A stretch of 64,000 bases of DNA from Actinomycetes bacterium (GTDB taxonomy: Bacteria > Actinomycetota > Actinomycetes > Mycobacteriales > Mycobacteriaceae): the NCBI GenBank assembly GCA_023461275.1, contig JAEYMI010000081.1, forward strand, positions 29,626 to 93,625. The letters are read 5' to 3'. The notes below the pieces were generated by a model that was not told the origin of the DNA, ran no database searches, and saw nothing but the letters and a program-made list of their open reading frames with translations. Made by a program: the position numbers and the translations under genes. Shown piece after piece: positions 16,480 through 24,538 of the stretch (the stretch's first letter is position 1; the number at the start of each line of letters is the position of its first letter).

Positions 16480-17871
16480 TCAGCCGCGCAGCATCTCGGC
16501 GACGAGGAACGCCAGCTCCAGGGACTGCTGGGTGTTCAGACGCGGATCGCAGGCAGTTTCATAGCGGCCGGCCAGGTCGAGATCGGAAATGTCCTGGGCA
16601 CCACCGAGGCATTCGGTGACATCCTCACCGGTGAGCTCGATGTGCACCCCGCCCGGATGGCTCCCCAGGGCACGATGCACCTCGAAGAAGCCCTGGACCT
16701 CGTCGACGATGCGATCGAAATGCCGGGTCTTGAATCCGGTGGACGCCTCGTGGGTGTTGCCATGCATGGGGTCGCACTGCCAGATCACCTTGTGTCCGGT
16801 GGCCTCGACCGCGGACACGATGGGCGGAAGGACGTCGCGCACTTTCGAATTGCCCATACGCGCGACGAGCGTCAGCCGGCCCGGGGTGCGATGCGGGTCC
16901 AGGCGTTCGACGTACTCCACAGCCTGCTCGGGACTCGTCGTGGGGCCGATCTTGATACCGATCGGATTGTGGATCAGCTCGGCGAAGGCGATGTGCGCGC
17001 CGTCGAGCTGCCGGGTCCGCTCCCCGATCCACAGGAAGTGCGCCGACAGGTCGTAGAGGACCTTGGCGTCAGCGCCGCTCGGATCGTCGGCCAGGCGCAG
17101 CATGGCACGTTCGTAGTCGATCACCAACGCCTCGTGCGAGGCGTAGATCGCGGCAGCCTGCAGACTCGAATCACGCACCCCGCAGGCGTCCATGAAGCGC
17201 AGTCCGCGGTCGATCTCGGCGGCCAGCGCCTCGTAACGCGCGCCGGCCGGTGAGGTCCGCACGAACTCCCGGTTCCAATCGTGCACGCGATGCAGGTCGG
17301 CCTCCGAACCGGTCAGCGCGCGCACCAGATTCATCGCCGCCGAGGCGTTGGCGTACGCCCGGACCAGCCGGGAGGGATCGTGGACACGTGCGGTCTCGAC
17401 CGGCGGGAAGCCGTTGACCATGTCGCCACGGTAGGACTGCAGGCCCAGAGCGTCGGTGTTCGACGAGCGTGGCTTCGCGTACTGCCCGGCGATACGCGCC
17501 ACCTTGACCACCGGCATGCTCGCGCCGTAGGTCAGGACCACCGCCATCTGCAGCAGGGTCCGGATATTGCCCTTGATGTGGGGTTCGGTGTTGTCGGCGA
17601 AGGTCTCGGCGCAGTCGCCACCCTGCAGCAGGAAGGCCTTCCCCTCCGCGACATCGGCGAGTTGACTCGAGAGCGACTCCACCTCCGACGGAAGGCAGAT
17701 CGGCGGCACGCTCTCCAGCACGGTGCGCATCTTGCGGGCCTCGTCCTCGTCCCAGCTCGGCTGCTGCAGGGCCGGTCGGGCCAGTGCGTCGGAGAATCGC
17801 TGTTGCAGATCGCCGGGGAGCGGCGGGAGCTCGGGCAGTTCGTCGATCGGAACGTCGACAGTCCAGTTCAC
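16480..17871 (-). CDS. aroG: Class II DAHP synthase (AroG)
   Basis: First enzyme of the shikimate pathway: condenses phosphoenolpyruvate and erythrose 4-phosphate. The 463-residue sequence is close to M. tuberculosis AroG over its whole length: QGGDCAETF with the metal-binding Cys, TEPHIKGN, KVARIAGQYAKPRS, QCDPMHGNTHE, GGVHIELTGEDVTECLGG. I chose the second of two consecutive GTG codons, giving MNWTVD as in mycobacteria. It follows the RNase AS-like gene by seven bases on the same strand, so the two are probably cotranscribed. In M. tuberculosis the enzyme also activates chorismate mutase. No leader peptide or attenuator is seen. Confidence 0.97.
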   Translation of the reverse strand: MNWTVDVPIDELPELPPLPGDLQQRFSDALARPALQQPSWDEDEARKMRTVLESVPPICLPSEVESLSSQLADVAEGKAFLLQGGDCAETFADNTEPHIKGNIRTLLQMAVVLTYGASMPVVKVARIAGQYAKPRSSNTDALGLQSYRGDMVNGFPPVETARVHDPSRLVRAYANASAAMNLVRALTGSEADLHRVHDWNREFVRTSPAGARYEALAAEIDRGLRFMDACGVRDSSLQAAAIYASHEALVIDYERAMLRLADDPSGADAKVLYDLSAHFLWIGERTRQLDGAHIAFAELIHNPIGIKIGPTTSPEQAVEYVERLDPHRTPGRLTLVARMGNSKVRDVLPPIVSAVEATGHKVIWQCDPMHGNTHEASTGFKTRHFDRIVDEVQGFFEVHRALGSHPGGVHIELTGEDVTECLGGAQDISDLDLAGRYETACDPRLNTQQSLELAFLVAEMLRG

Positions 17872-17878
17872 CACCCGT

Positions 17879-18364
17879 TCAGGGTAGATGAGAGGCCTCG
17901 ATGGTCTGCCATCGACGCAGGTTGTGGCGGGCGTCGGACAGCGCGTCGTGTGCGTCGGCCGGTGCCGACGGGAGCGCCGGGCGGCCCGAGGCCTCCCACT
18001 CCTGCCGTAGTTCTCGGGTGAACCGCGGGATCTGGCGCGGAAGGGCCGTCATCGGGCCCCACAGCTGACACAACACCACATGGTCGTAGGCACCCACCCA
18101 CGCCCACAGCTCGATCTCGCCGCCACCCTCGAGGAGGAACGCCAACAGGTCCTCCCGGATGCGTCGCCGGGACAGCCACGCCGACGACGAGGGCGAAGGC
18201 AACTTGGGCAGGACGTTGGCCCGTACCCACTCTCCGGCACGATCAGGATCGAACTCCGTCGACACCGCGTAGAATTCACGACCGTCTTCTGCGACGACAC
18301 CGATCGATACGAGGTCGATCGTCCGGCCGTCCTCGATAAACTCCGTGTCGTAGAAGAACCGCAT
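17879..18364 (-). CDS. 3'-5' exoribonuclease, RNase AS type
   Basis: DEDD-family exonuclease of 161 residues, matching Rv2179c, which degrades adenylate-rich RNA 3' ends. Exonuclease motif I is FYDTEFIEDG (Asp and Glu near residues 6 and 8), the middle motif lies around AYDHVVLCQLWGPM, and the C-terminal motif is HDALSDARHNL. The family-specific stretch FTRELRQEWE is present. The ATG at 18364 matches the M. tuberculosis start (MRYFYDTEFIEDG). It is upstream of aroG on the same strand and divergent from the mannosyltransferase gene. Confidence 0.92.
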   Translation of the reverse strand: MRFFYDTEFIEDGRTIDLVSIGVVAEDGREFYAVSTEFDPDRAGEWVRANVLPKLPSPSSSAWLSRRRIREDLLAFLLEGGGEIELWAWVGAYDHVVLCQLWGPMTALPRQIPRFTRELRQEWEASGRPALPSAPADAHDALSDARHNLRRWQTIEASHLP

Positions 18365-18424
18365 ACTCCCCAGTATTCCCCACCGGCCTGATCTCCCAGC
18401 CCCCGCCGAGAAGACGGAGCATTC

Positions 18425-19810
18425 ATGTTGACCCGTGTGACCCAAGCCGACGCAGTGCTGCGTCGCTGGGCCCCGTCCCGACGTGGACGGGCGGTGATCG
18501 CCGGCGGCCTGCTCGTCTCCACCGTGCTCCAGATCATCGGGGTGCCGTTCACCTCTAGTTTTGGCACCCGAACCCGGATCGATCTCGACGTGTACCGACT
18601 CGGCGCGCAGATCTGGCAGCAGGGGCAGAGCCTCTACGCGGACGGTTCCATGCCGTTCACCTCCGACGGGATCTGGCTGCCGTTCACCTACCCGCCGTTC
18701 GCCGCGCTGGGATTCGTGCCGCTCGGCGCGCTGCCGCTCGGCCTCGCCGGATTGGTGATGTCGGTGGCCACGGTCGGGCTGACCGTCGTGATCGCGCGCA
18801 TCGTGCTCGACGTCTGCGACATCGGCGCGGTGTCGGATAGGTCCAATAGGTCGAACCGGTGGTGGATCGCCATGGTCATCGCCATCGGGGCGATCTGGCT
18901 CAACCCGGTGTGGATGACGCTGGGATTCGGACAGATCAACATCATCCTGGTGGCGCTGATCATGACCGATCTGTTCATCGTCGGACGCGGGCGGGCGCGA
19001 GCATTGTCGCCGGCCCGGGGACTGCTGATCGGCATCGCTGCGGCGGTGAAGCTGACCCCGCTGGTGTTCATCGCGGTGTTCATCGCGGCCCGGCAGTGGC
19101 GCGCGGCGTGCACCGCGGCGATCACCTTTGCCGGCGCAGCCGCTCTGGCCTGGGTGTGGTTGCCCGCCGACTCGTTGAACTACTGGACACACACGCTGTT
19201 CCACACCACCCGCATCGGTGATCCGGCGGGTGGGATCAACCAGAATCTGAACGCCATGTGGATTCGGTTGATCCCCGATTCCGCGGTAGCCCAGCAGGTG
19301 ATGTGGGTGCTGAGCTCCCTGGCCGCCACCGCGTTGATGGTGGCAGCGGTGCGCAGTTGTCGTCCGGTCGCGGCGTTTGCCACCCTCGCTGATCCGGCGT
19401 CGGCCGAGCGCACCACTCGGGCAACCGCCGGCGTGAACGCGATGCTGACCACCTCAGCGATCGCGGTGTGGGGACTTCTGGTCTCCCCGACGTCGTGGGC
19501 ACATCACTGGGTGTGGTCCATCCCGATCATCGTCACCACTGCGATCATCGCAATCCGCAGCACATCGCGGCGCTATCGAGTCGCCTACGGCTCGTGCACG
19601 GTGGCCGGGCTCATCATCTTCACGCTCGGCCCGTTCCAGTTCCTGCGCCCGCCCGCAGCCGGCTGGACACCGATCGATCACTTCATCGGCAACGCGTACT
19701 CCCTGTGGGGCATCGCGTTTCTCGCCGTCGTGTGGCTGTTGCCGTCACAGACCGTGATGCACCCGGTGGCCGACGACGCGCGTGAACTCGCCGCCGTCCG
19801 ACGCCCCTGA
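18425..19810 (+). CDS. GT87 (DUF2029) polyprenol-phosphate-mannose mannosyltransferase
   Basis: GT-C membrane glycosyltransferase of 461 residues, by position the Rv2181 (MptC) equivalent that adds alpha-(1->2) mannose branches to lipomannan and lipoarabinomannan. About ten hydrophobic helices are visible. The first external loop has the family's acidic motif RIDLDVYRLGAQIWQQG and then TYPPFAALGFVPLGAL. Later conserved parts are LKLTPLVFI-like (VKLTPLVF) and NQNLNAMW. The gene stands alone between aroG's operon and convergent plsC. With mptA and pimB' it gives the window three steps of mannosylated-lipid synthesis. Confidence 0.87.
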   Translation: MLTRVTQADAVLRRWAPSRRGRAVIAGGLLVSTVLQIIGVPFTSSFGTRTRIDLDVYRLGAQIWQQGQSLYADGSMPFTSDGIWLPFTYPPFAALGFVPLGALPLGLAGLVMSVATVGLTVVIARIVLDVCDIGAVSDRSNRSNRWWIAMVIAIGAIWLNPVWMTLGFGQINIILVALIMTDLFIVGRGRARALSPARGLLIGIAAAVKLTPLVFIAVFIAARQWRAACTAAITFAGAAALAWVWLPADSLNYWTHTLFHTTRIGDPAGGINQNLNAMWIRLIPDSAVAQQVMWVLSSLAATALMVAAVRSCRPVAAFATLADPASAERTTRATAGVNAMLTTSAIAVWGLLVSPTSWAHHWVWSIPIIVTTAIIAIRSTSRRYRVAYGSCTVAGLIIFTLGPFQFLRPPAAGWTPIDHFIGNAYSLWGIAFLAVVWLLPSQTVMHPVADDARELAAVRRP

Positions 19811-19855
19811 GCGGGAACCGCAGGTCCTTGATGGAACCTGAGACCCCGTGGAACC

Positions 19856-20584
19856 TCAGGCGGCGGGCTTCTCCCCGTCGTTGTGCTCCACGACGCCGGG
19901 ACCGGATGCCACCGGTGCGTTCTTGAGGGTGGCGGCGTAGATGTCCACGTACTGCTGACCGGACAGCTGCATGAGCTCGTACATGACCTCGTCGGTCACG
20001 GCCCGCTCGATGAACCGGTTACCCTGCATTCCCTCATAGCGAGCGAAATCCAACGGCTTGCCGATCTTCACGGTGATGCGCGCCGGCCGCGGGATGAAGG
20101 TGCCGGGCGGGTTGAGTTTCTCGGTGTTGATCATCGCGACCGGGATGACCGGCACACCGGTGTCCAGGGCCACGCGGGCCAGACCGGTCTTGCCTTTGTA
20201 GAGACGGCCGTCCGGTGACCGGGTGCCCTCCGGGTACATGCCCATCAGGTTGCCCGCCTCGAGTTGGCCGCGGGCGGCGTTCAAGGCGTTCTCCGCCGCG
20301 TTCGCCCCGGCCCGATCGATCGGGATCTGACCGACCGCGGTGAAGAACCACTTCTGGAACCGACCCTTGAGGCCGGTGCCGGTGAAGTACTCGCTCTTGG
20401 CGAGAAAGTAGATACGACGCGGCACCATCAGCGGCAGATAGAAGCTGTCGAGCACGGCGAGATGATTACTGGCCAGCAGCGCCGGACCGCGATCGGGCAG
20501 ATTCTCCAGCCCCTCGATCTTCGGTCGTCCGACCACCCTGAGCAGGGGGCCTAACAGGATGTACTTGAACAGGTAGTACCACAT
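19856..20584 (-). CDS. plsC: 1-acyl-sn-glycerol-3-phosphate acyltransferase (PlsC family)
   Basis: Membrane-associated acyltransferase of 242 residues making phosphatidic acid from lysophosphatidic acid. The HX4D catalytic motif is NHLAVLD near residue 40, with FLAKSEYF and then the phosphate-binding motif YPEGTRSPDG near 118, and PVIPVAM downstream. It matches Rv2182c by position. It lies about 100 bases downstream of the ROK kinase gene on the same strand, so it may have its own promoter or belong to that operon; the gap 20585-20691 shows no clear signal. Neighbouring mannosylation genes fit a role in PIM precursor supply, as inference. Confidence 0.92.
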   Translation of the reverse strand: MWYYLFKYILLGPLLRVVGRPKIEGLENLPDRGPALLASNHLAVLDSFYLPLMVPRRIYFLAKSEYFTGTGLKGRFQKWFFTAVGQIPIDRAGANAAENALNAARGQLEAGNLMGMYPEGTRSPDGRLYKGKTGLARVALDTGVPVIPVAMINTEKLNPPGTFIPRPARITVKIGKPLDFARYEGMQGNRFIERAVTDEVMYELMQLSGQQYVDIYAATLKNAPVASGPGVVEHNDGEKPAA

Positions 20585-20691
20585 CGACTGCTCCGAACTC
20601 CGCCGCTGGTGATAGCCCGGTCACACACGTGCCGGATGGTCATCACGGCCACGCCCCCGGGCCGCAAGACAAAGGGTACCTGCGGCAGGGG

Positions 20692-21723
20692 CTAGGCACC
20701 GCCGGTGGCGTCGAACTCGGCTTCCGAAGGTCGGCCGTCGAGTAACCGCAGCGACGACGGGTTGCTCACGTCGGCGCGGATGTGTTGTCGGGCAACCTCT
20801 GCGGCACCGATCATTCCGGCCGATTCGCCCAGCTGGGTGCCCCGGATACGGGCCAGTTGCCGATGCCCGGCACCGGTCACCAATCGCGCGTAGTGCTCGC
20901 GGGCCTCGTCGAGGAACAGCCCCGACGCCGCGCCGACGCCGCCGGCCAACACGATGAGGTCGGGATCGAAGATGTCGGCGATCATCGCCAAGCCCTGGCC
21001 CAGCGATGCGGCGAAGGCGCCGTACGCGGCCACCGCCACAGCATCACCGTCGGCGGCGGCGCGGGCCACCCGACGGCCGGTCAGAGAGCCGGGGTCAGCG
21101 GCGACGTCGGCGGCCAATTGGCTACGTCCCCAGTCGCCGTCGGCGAGCAACTCCACCACGGTATCTACCAACGCGGTGCCACTGCAGTAGCGTTCCCAGC
21201 ACCCCCGCTTGCCACAGGAGCACTGCCGCCCCTCGGGGACGATCGTCAGGTGCCCCAATTCCGGTGCGACACCGAAACTTCCACGGTAGATCTCGCCGTC
21301 GAGCAACAGGCCGGCGCCGATCCCGGTGCCGATGGCCAGCACCAAAGAGTTCTTGCCGCGCGCGGCGGCGCCGAACCGCCATTCGGCGACCGCGGCCGCG
21401 TTCGCGTCGTGCTCGGCGACCACCGGGATGCCGACCCGGGCAGTCATATCGTCGGCGACCGACGCCTCCCGCCACGGCAGATGTGGGGCGAACCGAACCA
21501 CCCGTCGATCGGGGGTCAGAAACCCGGCGATCGCGAGGCCGACAGCTTTGACCGCCCACCTGGAGACGAGTTCACCGACGAGCCGGTCCAGACAGTGTTC
21601 CAACGCGTTCGCCGTCGGTGGGGTCGCAGCCCGCAGAGTGTCGAGCATGGCGCCGCGTTCATCGATCACCGCGGCCCGCACGCTGGTCCCGCCGATATCG
21701 ATGCCGATGGTCAAATCGCCCAT
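20692..21723 (-). CDS. ROK-family sugar kinase (glucokinase-like)
   Basis: ATP-dependent sugar kinase of 343 residues. Motifs: GIDIGGTSVRAAV (phosphate 1), EHDANAAA with the catalytic Asp, GTGIGAGLL, GHLTIVPEG, and the ROK zinc motif CSCGKRGCWE near 170. The sugar is not determinable from sequence; glucose is the common assignment. The ATG at 21723 overlaps the stop of the upstream gene as TGATG and has GGAAGGTGG upstream, so it is preferred over the GTG just before. Translation is probably coupled to that small gene. I do not recall an equivalent at this place in M. tuberculosis. Confidence 0.88.
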   Translation of the reverse strand: MGDLTIGIDIGGTSVRAAVIDERGAMLDTLRAATPPTANALEHCLDRLVGELVSRWAVKAVGLAIAGFLTPDRRVVRFAPHLPWREASVADDMTARVGIPVVAEHDANAAAVAEWRFGAAARGKNSLVLAIGTGIGAGLLLDGEIYRGSFGVAPELGHLTIVPEGRQCSCGKRGCWERYCSGTALVDTVVELLADGDWGRSQLAADVAADPGSLTGRRVARAAADGDAVAVAAYGAFAASLGQGLAMIADIFDPDLIVLAGGVGAASGLFLDEAREHYARLVTGAGHRQLARIRGTQLGESAGMIGAAEVARQHIRADVSNPSSLRLLDGRPSEAEFDATGGA

Positions 21724-22202
21724 CACACACCACCTTCCGGCTCCCGCTCGGGCGCAGCATGCCGGCCGCGATCGGCGGGAACGGAGCCGGCGGACGGATC
21801 GATGCGCACCGCGATCGCCTGATACTGAGTCGCTGCCGGCTGAGCACCGGCCGGTGGGGCCGACCGCAACGCCGAGGCGATCGCCTCGAGCACCGCGATC
21901 AGCGCCGCGATCAGTCGGGCGAGCAGGTCACCGATCTCGGCCAGAAGTCCGGTCACCTCACCGGTCAGCTCAGTGATGCTCGGACCGGTTCCGGAAGCGT
22001 CGATGGTCGAACGCTGACCGGACGAACCCTGACCGGACGAACCCTGACCGCCGGGCTCCGTCGCAGCCATCCGACGGCCGCCGCCGAACAGGGCCGCGAG
22101 TTGATCTATCTGCGCGGCGAAACCGAGAATGAGGTCGCGGAGCGGATCGCTGACCGGGCCGGTGAATCCCGCGCCGGTCGCCGGCTCGTCGTCGGGGGTC
22201 AT
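21723..22202 (-). CDS. Hypothetical protein, Rv2183c-like position
   Basis: I do not recognise this 159-residue protein. The first 40 residues contain an amphipathic helix (PLRDLILGFAAQIDQLAALF). The middle is a low-complexity Gly/Ser/Gln linker with a 15-bp tandem repeat (GQGSS units). Residues 75-112 form a very hydrophobic helical stretch rich in Leu, Ala and Ile, and the tail is Pro/Ala rich. It could be a membrane-associated helper. AAGGAG lies about 13 bases before the ATG. It sits between the ArsA-like gene and the ROK kinase, overlapping the latter by one base, so it is translated from the same operon. Confidence 0.7.
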   Translation of the reverse strand: MTPDDEPATGAGFTGPVSDPLRDLILGFAAQIDQLAALFGGGRRMAATEPGGQGSSGQGSSGQRSTIDASGTGPSITELTGEVTGLLAEIGDLLARLIAALIAVLEAIASALRSAPPAGAQPAATQYQAIAVRIDPSAGSVPADRGRHAAPEREPEGGV

Positions 22203-22276
22203 CGTAGGGGCCGTCTCCTTTGCCGCCCGGGCGAATCCGTGCGGGTGATGACGCTACCCGTATGCCCCGTCCGATG

Positions 22277-23473
22277 TCACCCGCGTGGCCAGAGTGCCGG
22301 GTCGGGACGGAACCGGATCGTCACCTCGGAGCCATTCCACGCAGCGTCGACGACGATGCAACGACGCAGTACCGACGGCAATCGGACCGGATGACGGAAG
22401 CCGGAAACGGTGACCACCAGGTCGTCACCGGACCGGCCCAGTTGCAGGGTGTCGGGATCGGGTAGCCGTTGCGGCCAGGCCAGCTCGAACAGTGTCGCCG
22501 TACCAGACCCGGACACCGTGCTCACCTGGGCCGCGGCCGAGCCCAGCGGACGCCCGGAGGGCTCGGGCAGCGACACCCGGAGCTTGCGCAGTCGCGCTGC
22601 GCGGTCGAGTGGGTCCGCGCTGAATGGCACGGTCGTGACCGGGAGCCCCGATCCGGGAGTCGTCGCATCGAGCGATTCCGCGCCGTCGGATTCGGCGAGA
22701 TGGTTGAGAAGCACTGACGCCAGCGGCAGGCCCATCAGGTCGATCGTCGCGAGCTGATGCCCCAGTAGCCGGTGCCCGCGGCGATCGGCGCCGACCACGA
22801 GGTGCACAGCGGTCGTGTGCGGGTCGGTGAGCACCTCGGCGACGTCAAGACAGTCGCGATCGATCGCCTCCACCGCAGCGGTGAGCTCGGCCAAGGCCGG
22901 TTTGTCGGCTGCCGCGGCGAGCCGACGATGCTTCGGCCACAGGCGGTTCAGCATTTGACTCAGCACTGATGCCGAGCGCAGGAAATCGAAGGGATCGGCC
23001 ACCCCCGAACAGTCGACGATGAGCCGGCGCCACCGCCCACTGACCGCCTCATCACGAATTCGCTTGAGCAGCAGGAAATCATCGACTCCCGGCAGCGTCG
23101 ACAACTCGCCACTGTCGATACCGGCAACGGTGTCGAGCCCGGGCAGGGTCACCTTCGTGTGCTCACGGGCCTGGTTCAGGATGCCGATGAACTCCGCCCA
23201 TGACTGCTCGAGCAGCGCTACCCGATCGAGAACCAGTAGATGCAGATTCGCCGACACCGGAATCGGTTCGCCCGGACGGCGAAAGACCCCGAGGACGTCG
23301 GCGGTCTCGGTCAGCCGGTCGACGGTGATCAGCAACGTATCGGGGTCTGGATCGGAAATCGACTGCCGGGCAGGCGAATCCATGGTCGACGAGGTTCGCC
23401 GTCGATGGGGGCGCTGCAATGCGGCCGACGTCGAGATGGCCGAGACCCCGGAACCACCCGGACCGAGGACCAT
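22277..23473 (-). CDS. ArsA/MinD-like ATPase with degenerate P-loop (Rv2184c-like)
   Basis: Protein of 398 residues that begins directly with what should be the deviant Walker A loop. It reads GPGGSGVSAIS, whereas ArsA-type proteins have GKGGxGKTT, so both the signature Lys and the P-loop Lys are missing. Later parts keep the family look: LLITVDRLTETADVLG, LIVDCSGVADPFDFLR (switch-like), VHLVVGADRRG, and a C-terminal beta-rich domain with RLPSVLRR. Position matches Rv2184c, annotated as an arsenical-pump-type ATPase. Loss of the lysines suggests reduced or no ATP hydrolysis. The ATG at 23473 is used; a CTG at 23497 overlapping the previous stop is possible. Confidence 0.72.
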   Translation of the reverse strand: MVLGPGGSGVSAISTSAALQRPHRRRTSSTMDSPARQSISDPDPDTLLITVDRLTETADVLGVFRRPGEPIPVSANLHLLVLDRVALLEQSWAEFIGILNQAREHTKVTLPGLDTVAGIDSGELSTLPGVDDFLLLKRIRDEAVSGRWRRLIVDCSGVADPFDFLRSASVLSQMLNRLWPKHRRLAAAADKPALAELTAAVEAIDRDCLDVAEVLTDPHTTAVHLVVGADRRGHRLLGHQLATIDLMGLPLASVLLNHLAESDGAESLDATTPGSGLPVTTVPFSADPLDRAARLRKLRVSLPEPSGRPLGSAAAQVSTVSGSGTATLFELAWPQRLPDPDTLQLGRSGDDLVVTVSGFRHPVRLPSVLRRCIVVDAAWNGSEVTIRFRPDPALWPRG

Positions 23474-23493
23474 ATGGATGGGCGTGAGATCGA

Positions 23494-23931
23494 TCAGCCT
23501 TCGACCCTCTTCTTCAGGTCGTGAAGCGCGGTGTCGGTGATGGCTTTCTCCGCCCGACGTTTGAGCTGGCCGATCATCGGCACCATCAGATCGACGGTCA
23601 ACTCGTAGGTCACCTTGGTGGATCCGGGTACCTGCTGGCTCAGCCGGTACCTGCCCTCCTGCAGTTTCTGCAGATCGCTGCTCACCAACGACCACGAGAC
23701 CGATCGACCGCTGCTGTCCCAGTCATAGTCGAGCACGTAGGTGTCCTGCAGGACACCGGCATCCAGCACAAATCGGACTCGCCGTGCCCGTCCCTGTGGG
23801 TCGGAGTCGATGACCTCGACTTCACGGGCGGCGCTGACCCAGTCGGGATAGCGTTCGAAATCAGAGATCACCGCAAGGATCGCGTCGGCGTCTGCGCTGA
23901 TCACGATGGAGCGCTCGGTATGGTCGGCCAT
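23494..23931 (-). CDS. SRPBCC (START-like) protein, Rv2185c/TB16.3 type
   Basis: Small ligand-binding fold protein of 145 residues, polyketide cyclase/COQ10 type. It has IVISADADAILAVISDFERYPDWV at the start, a run of amphipathic beta-strands, and the long C-terminal helix LKRRAEKAITDTALHDLKKRVEG that closes the hydrophobic pocket. The ligand is unknown; a lipid or polyketide is possible. The ATG at 23931 overlaps the stop of the next upstream SRPBCC gene as TGATG. Together with that gene and the ArsA-like gene it forms a compact operon conserved in mycobacteria. Confidence 0.88.
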   Translation of the reverse strand: MADHTERSIVISADADAILAVISDFERYPDWVSAAREVEVIDSDPQGRARRVRFVLDAGVLQDTYVLDYDWDSSGRSVSWSLVSSDLQKLQEGRYRLSQQVPGSTKVTYELTVDLMVPMIGQLKRRAEKAITDTALHDLKKRVEG

Positions 23932-24380
23932 CAGCGCTCGGTGTCCGCACCGACGATCGACGACACCTCGGCTGCGACTGCCGGTCCACCGATCTCCCGG
24001 CCGCTCTCGAGACGGTCCTTCACCTCGAACGACATCACCTTGCCGGCGACGCGTTGTCGACGATTGAGCTCGGCCAGCGCATCCCACCGCTCCCGGCCGT
24101 CGTCGGGAAGCGGCACATCGGGTTCGCCGTGCATGAAGTAGTGCAGGGTGAACCCGTCCATCACACGTTCACACCAGATCTCCATCGTGCCCTTCACGGG
24201 GCCGTCGACCGACCAGCGAATACCTTGCGCGCCACGACTCTCGGTCACCACCAGGCGCAAGTCGGGCCACCATCGACGCCACTGGGACGGGTTGTCGATC
24301 ACCCCGACCACCAGTTCGGGTGCTGCCGCCACGAAGGTGTCGTCGGCAACCTGGATACTCGTCACGTCCTTTAGCTTCAC
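23931..24380 (-). CDS. SRPBCC-family protein (Rv2186c type)
   Basis: Second START-like protein, 149 residues from the GTG at 24380. Features: SIQVADDTFVAAAPELVVGVIDNPSQWRRWWPDLRLVV at the N-terminus, TMEIWCERVMDGFTLHYF in the middle, and a C-terminal region RVAGKVMSFEVKDRLE. The open frame continues to a GTG at 24482, but those 34 residues look non-coding and the conserved domain starts at 24380; no start has a clear ribosome site. It heads the minus-strand operon that includes the second SRPBCC gene, the ArsA-like ATPase, a hypothetical and the ROK kinase. It is divergent from fadD15. Confidence 0.82.
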   Translation of the reverse strand: MKLKDVTSIQVADDTFVAAAPELVVGVIDNPSQWRRWWPDLRLVVTESRGAQGIRWSVDGPVKGTMEIWCERVMDGFTLHYFMHGEPDVPLPDDGRERWDALAELNRRQRVAGKVMSFEVKDRLESGREIGGPAVAAEVSSIVGADTER

Positions 24381-24538
24381 ATATCGGCCGCAGGGTCGGA
24401 TAGGGTCCCACCACACCTGAGTGCCACCGAGAGGATCCAACCGATGGGATCCACTTCGACGAACCGAGGCCGGATCCGTCACCCGCCATCACGGCGTTAG
24501 GATCGTTGGATGACGGGCGGCGTTCGAAAGGGGTCTTT

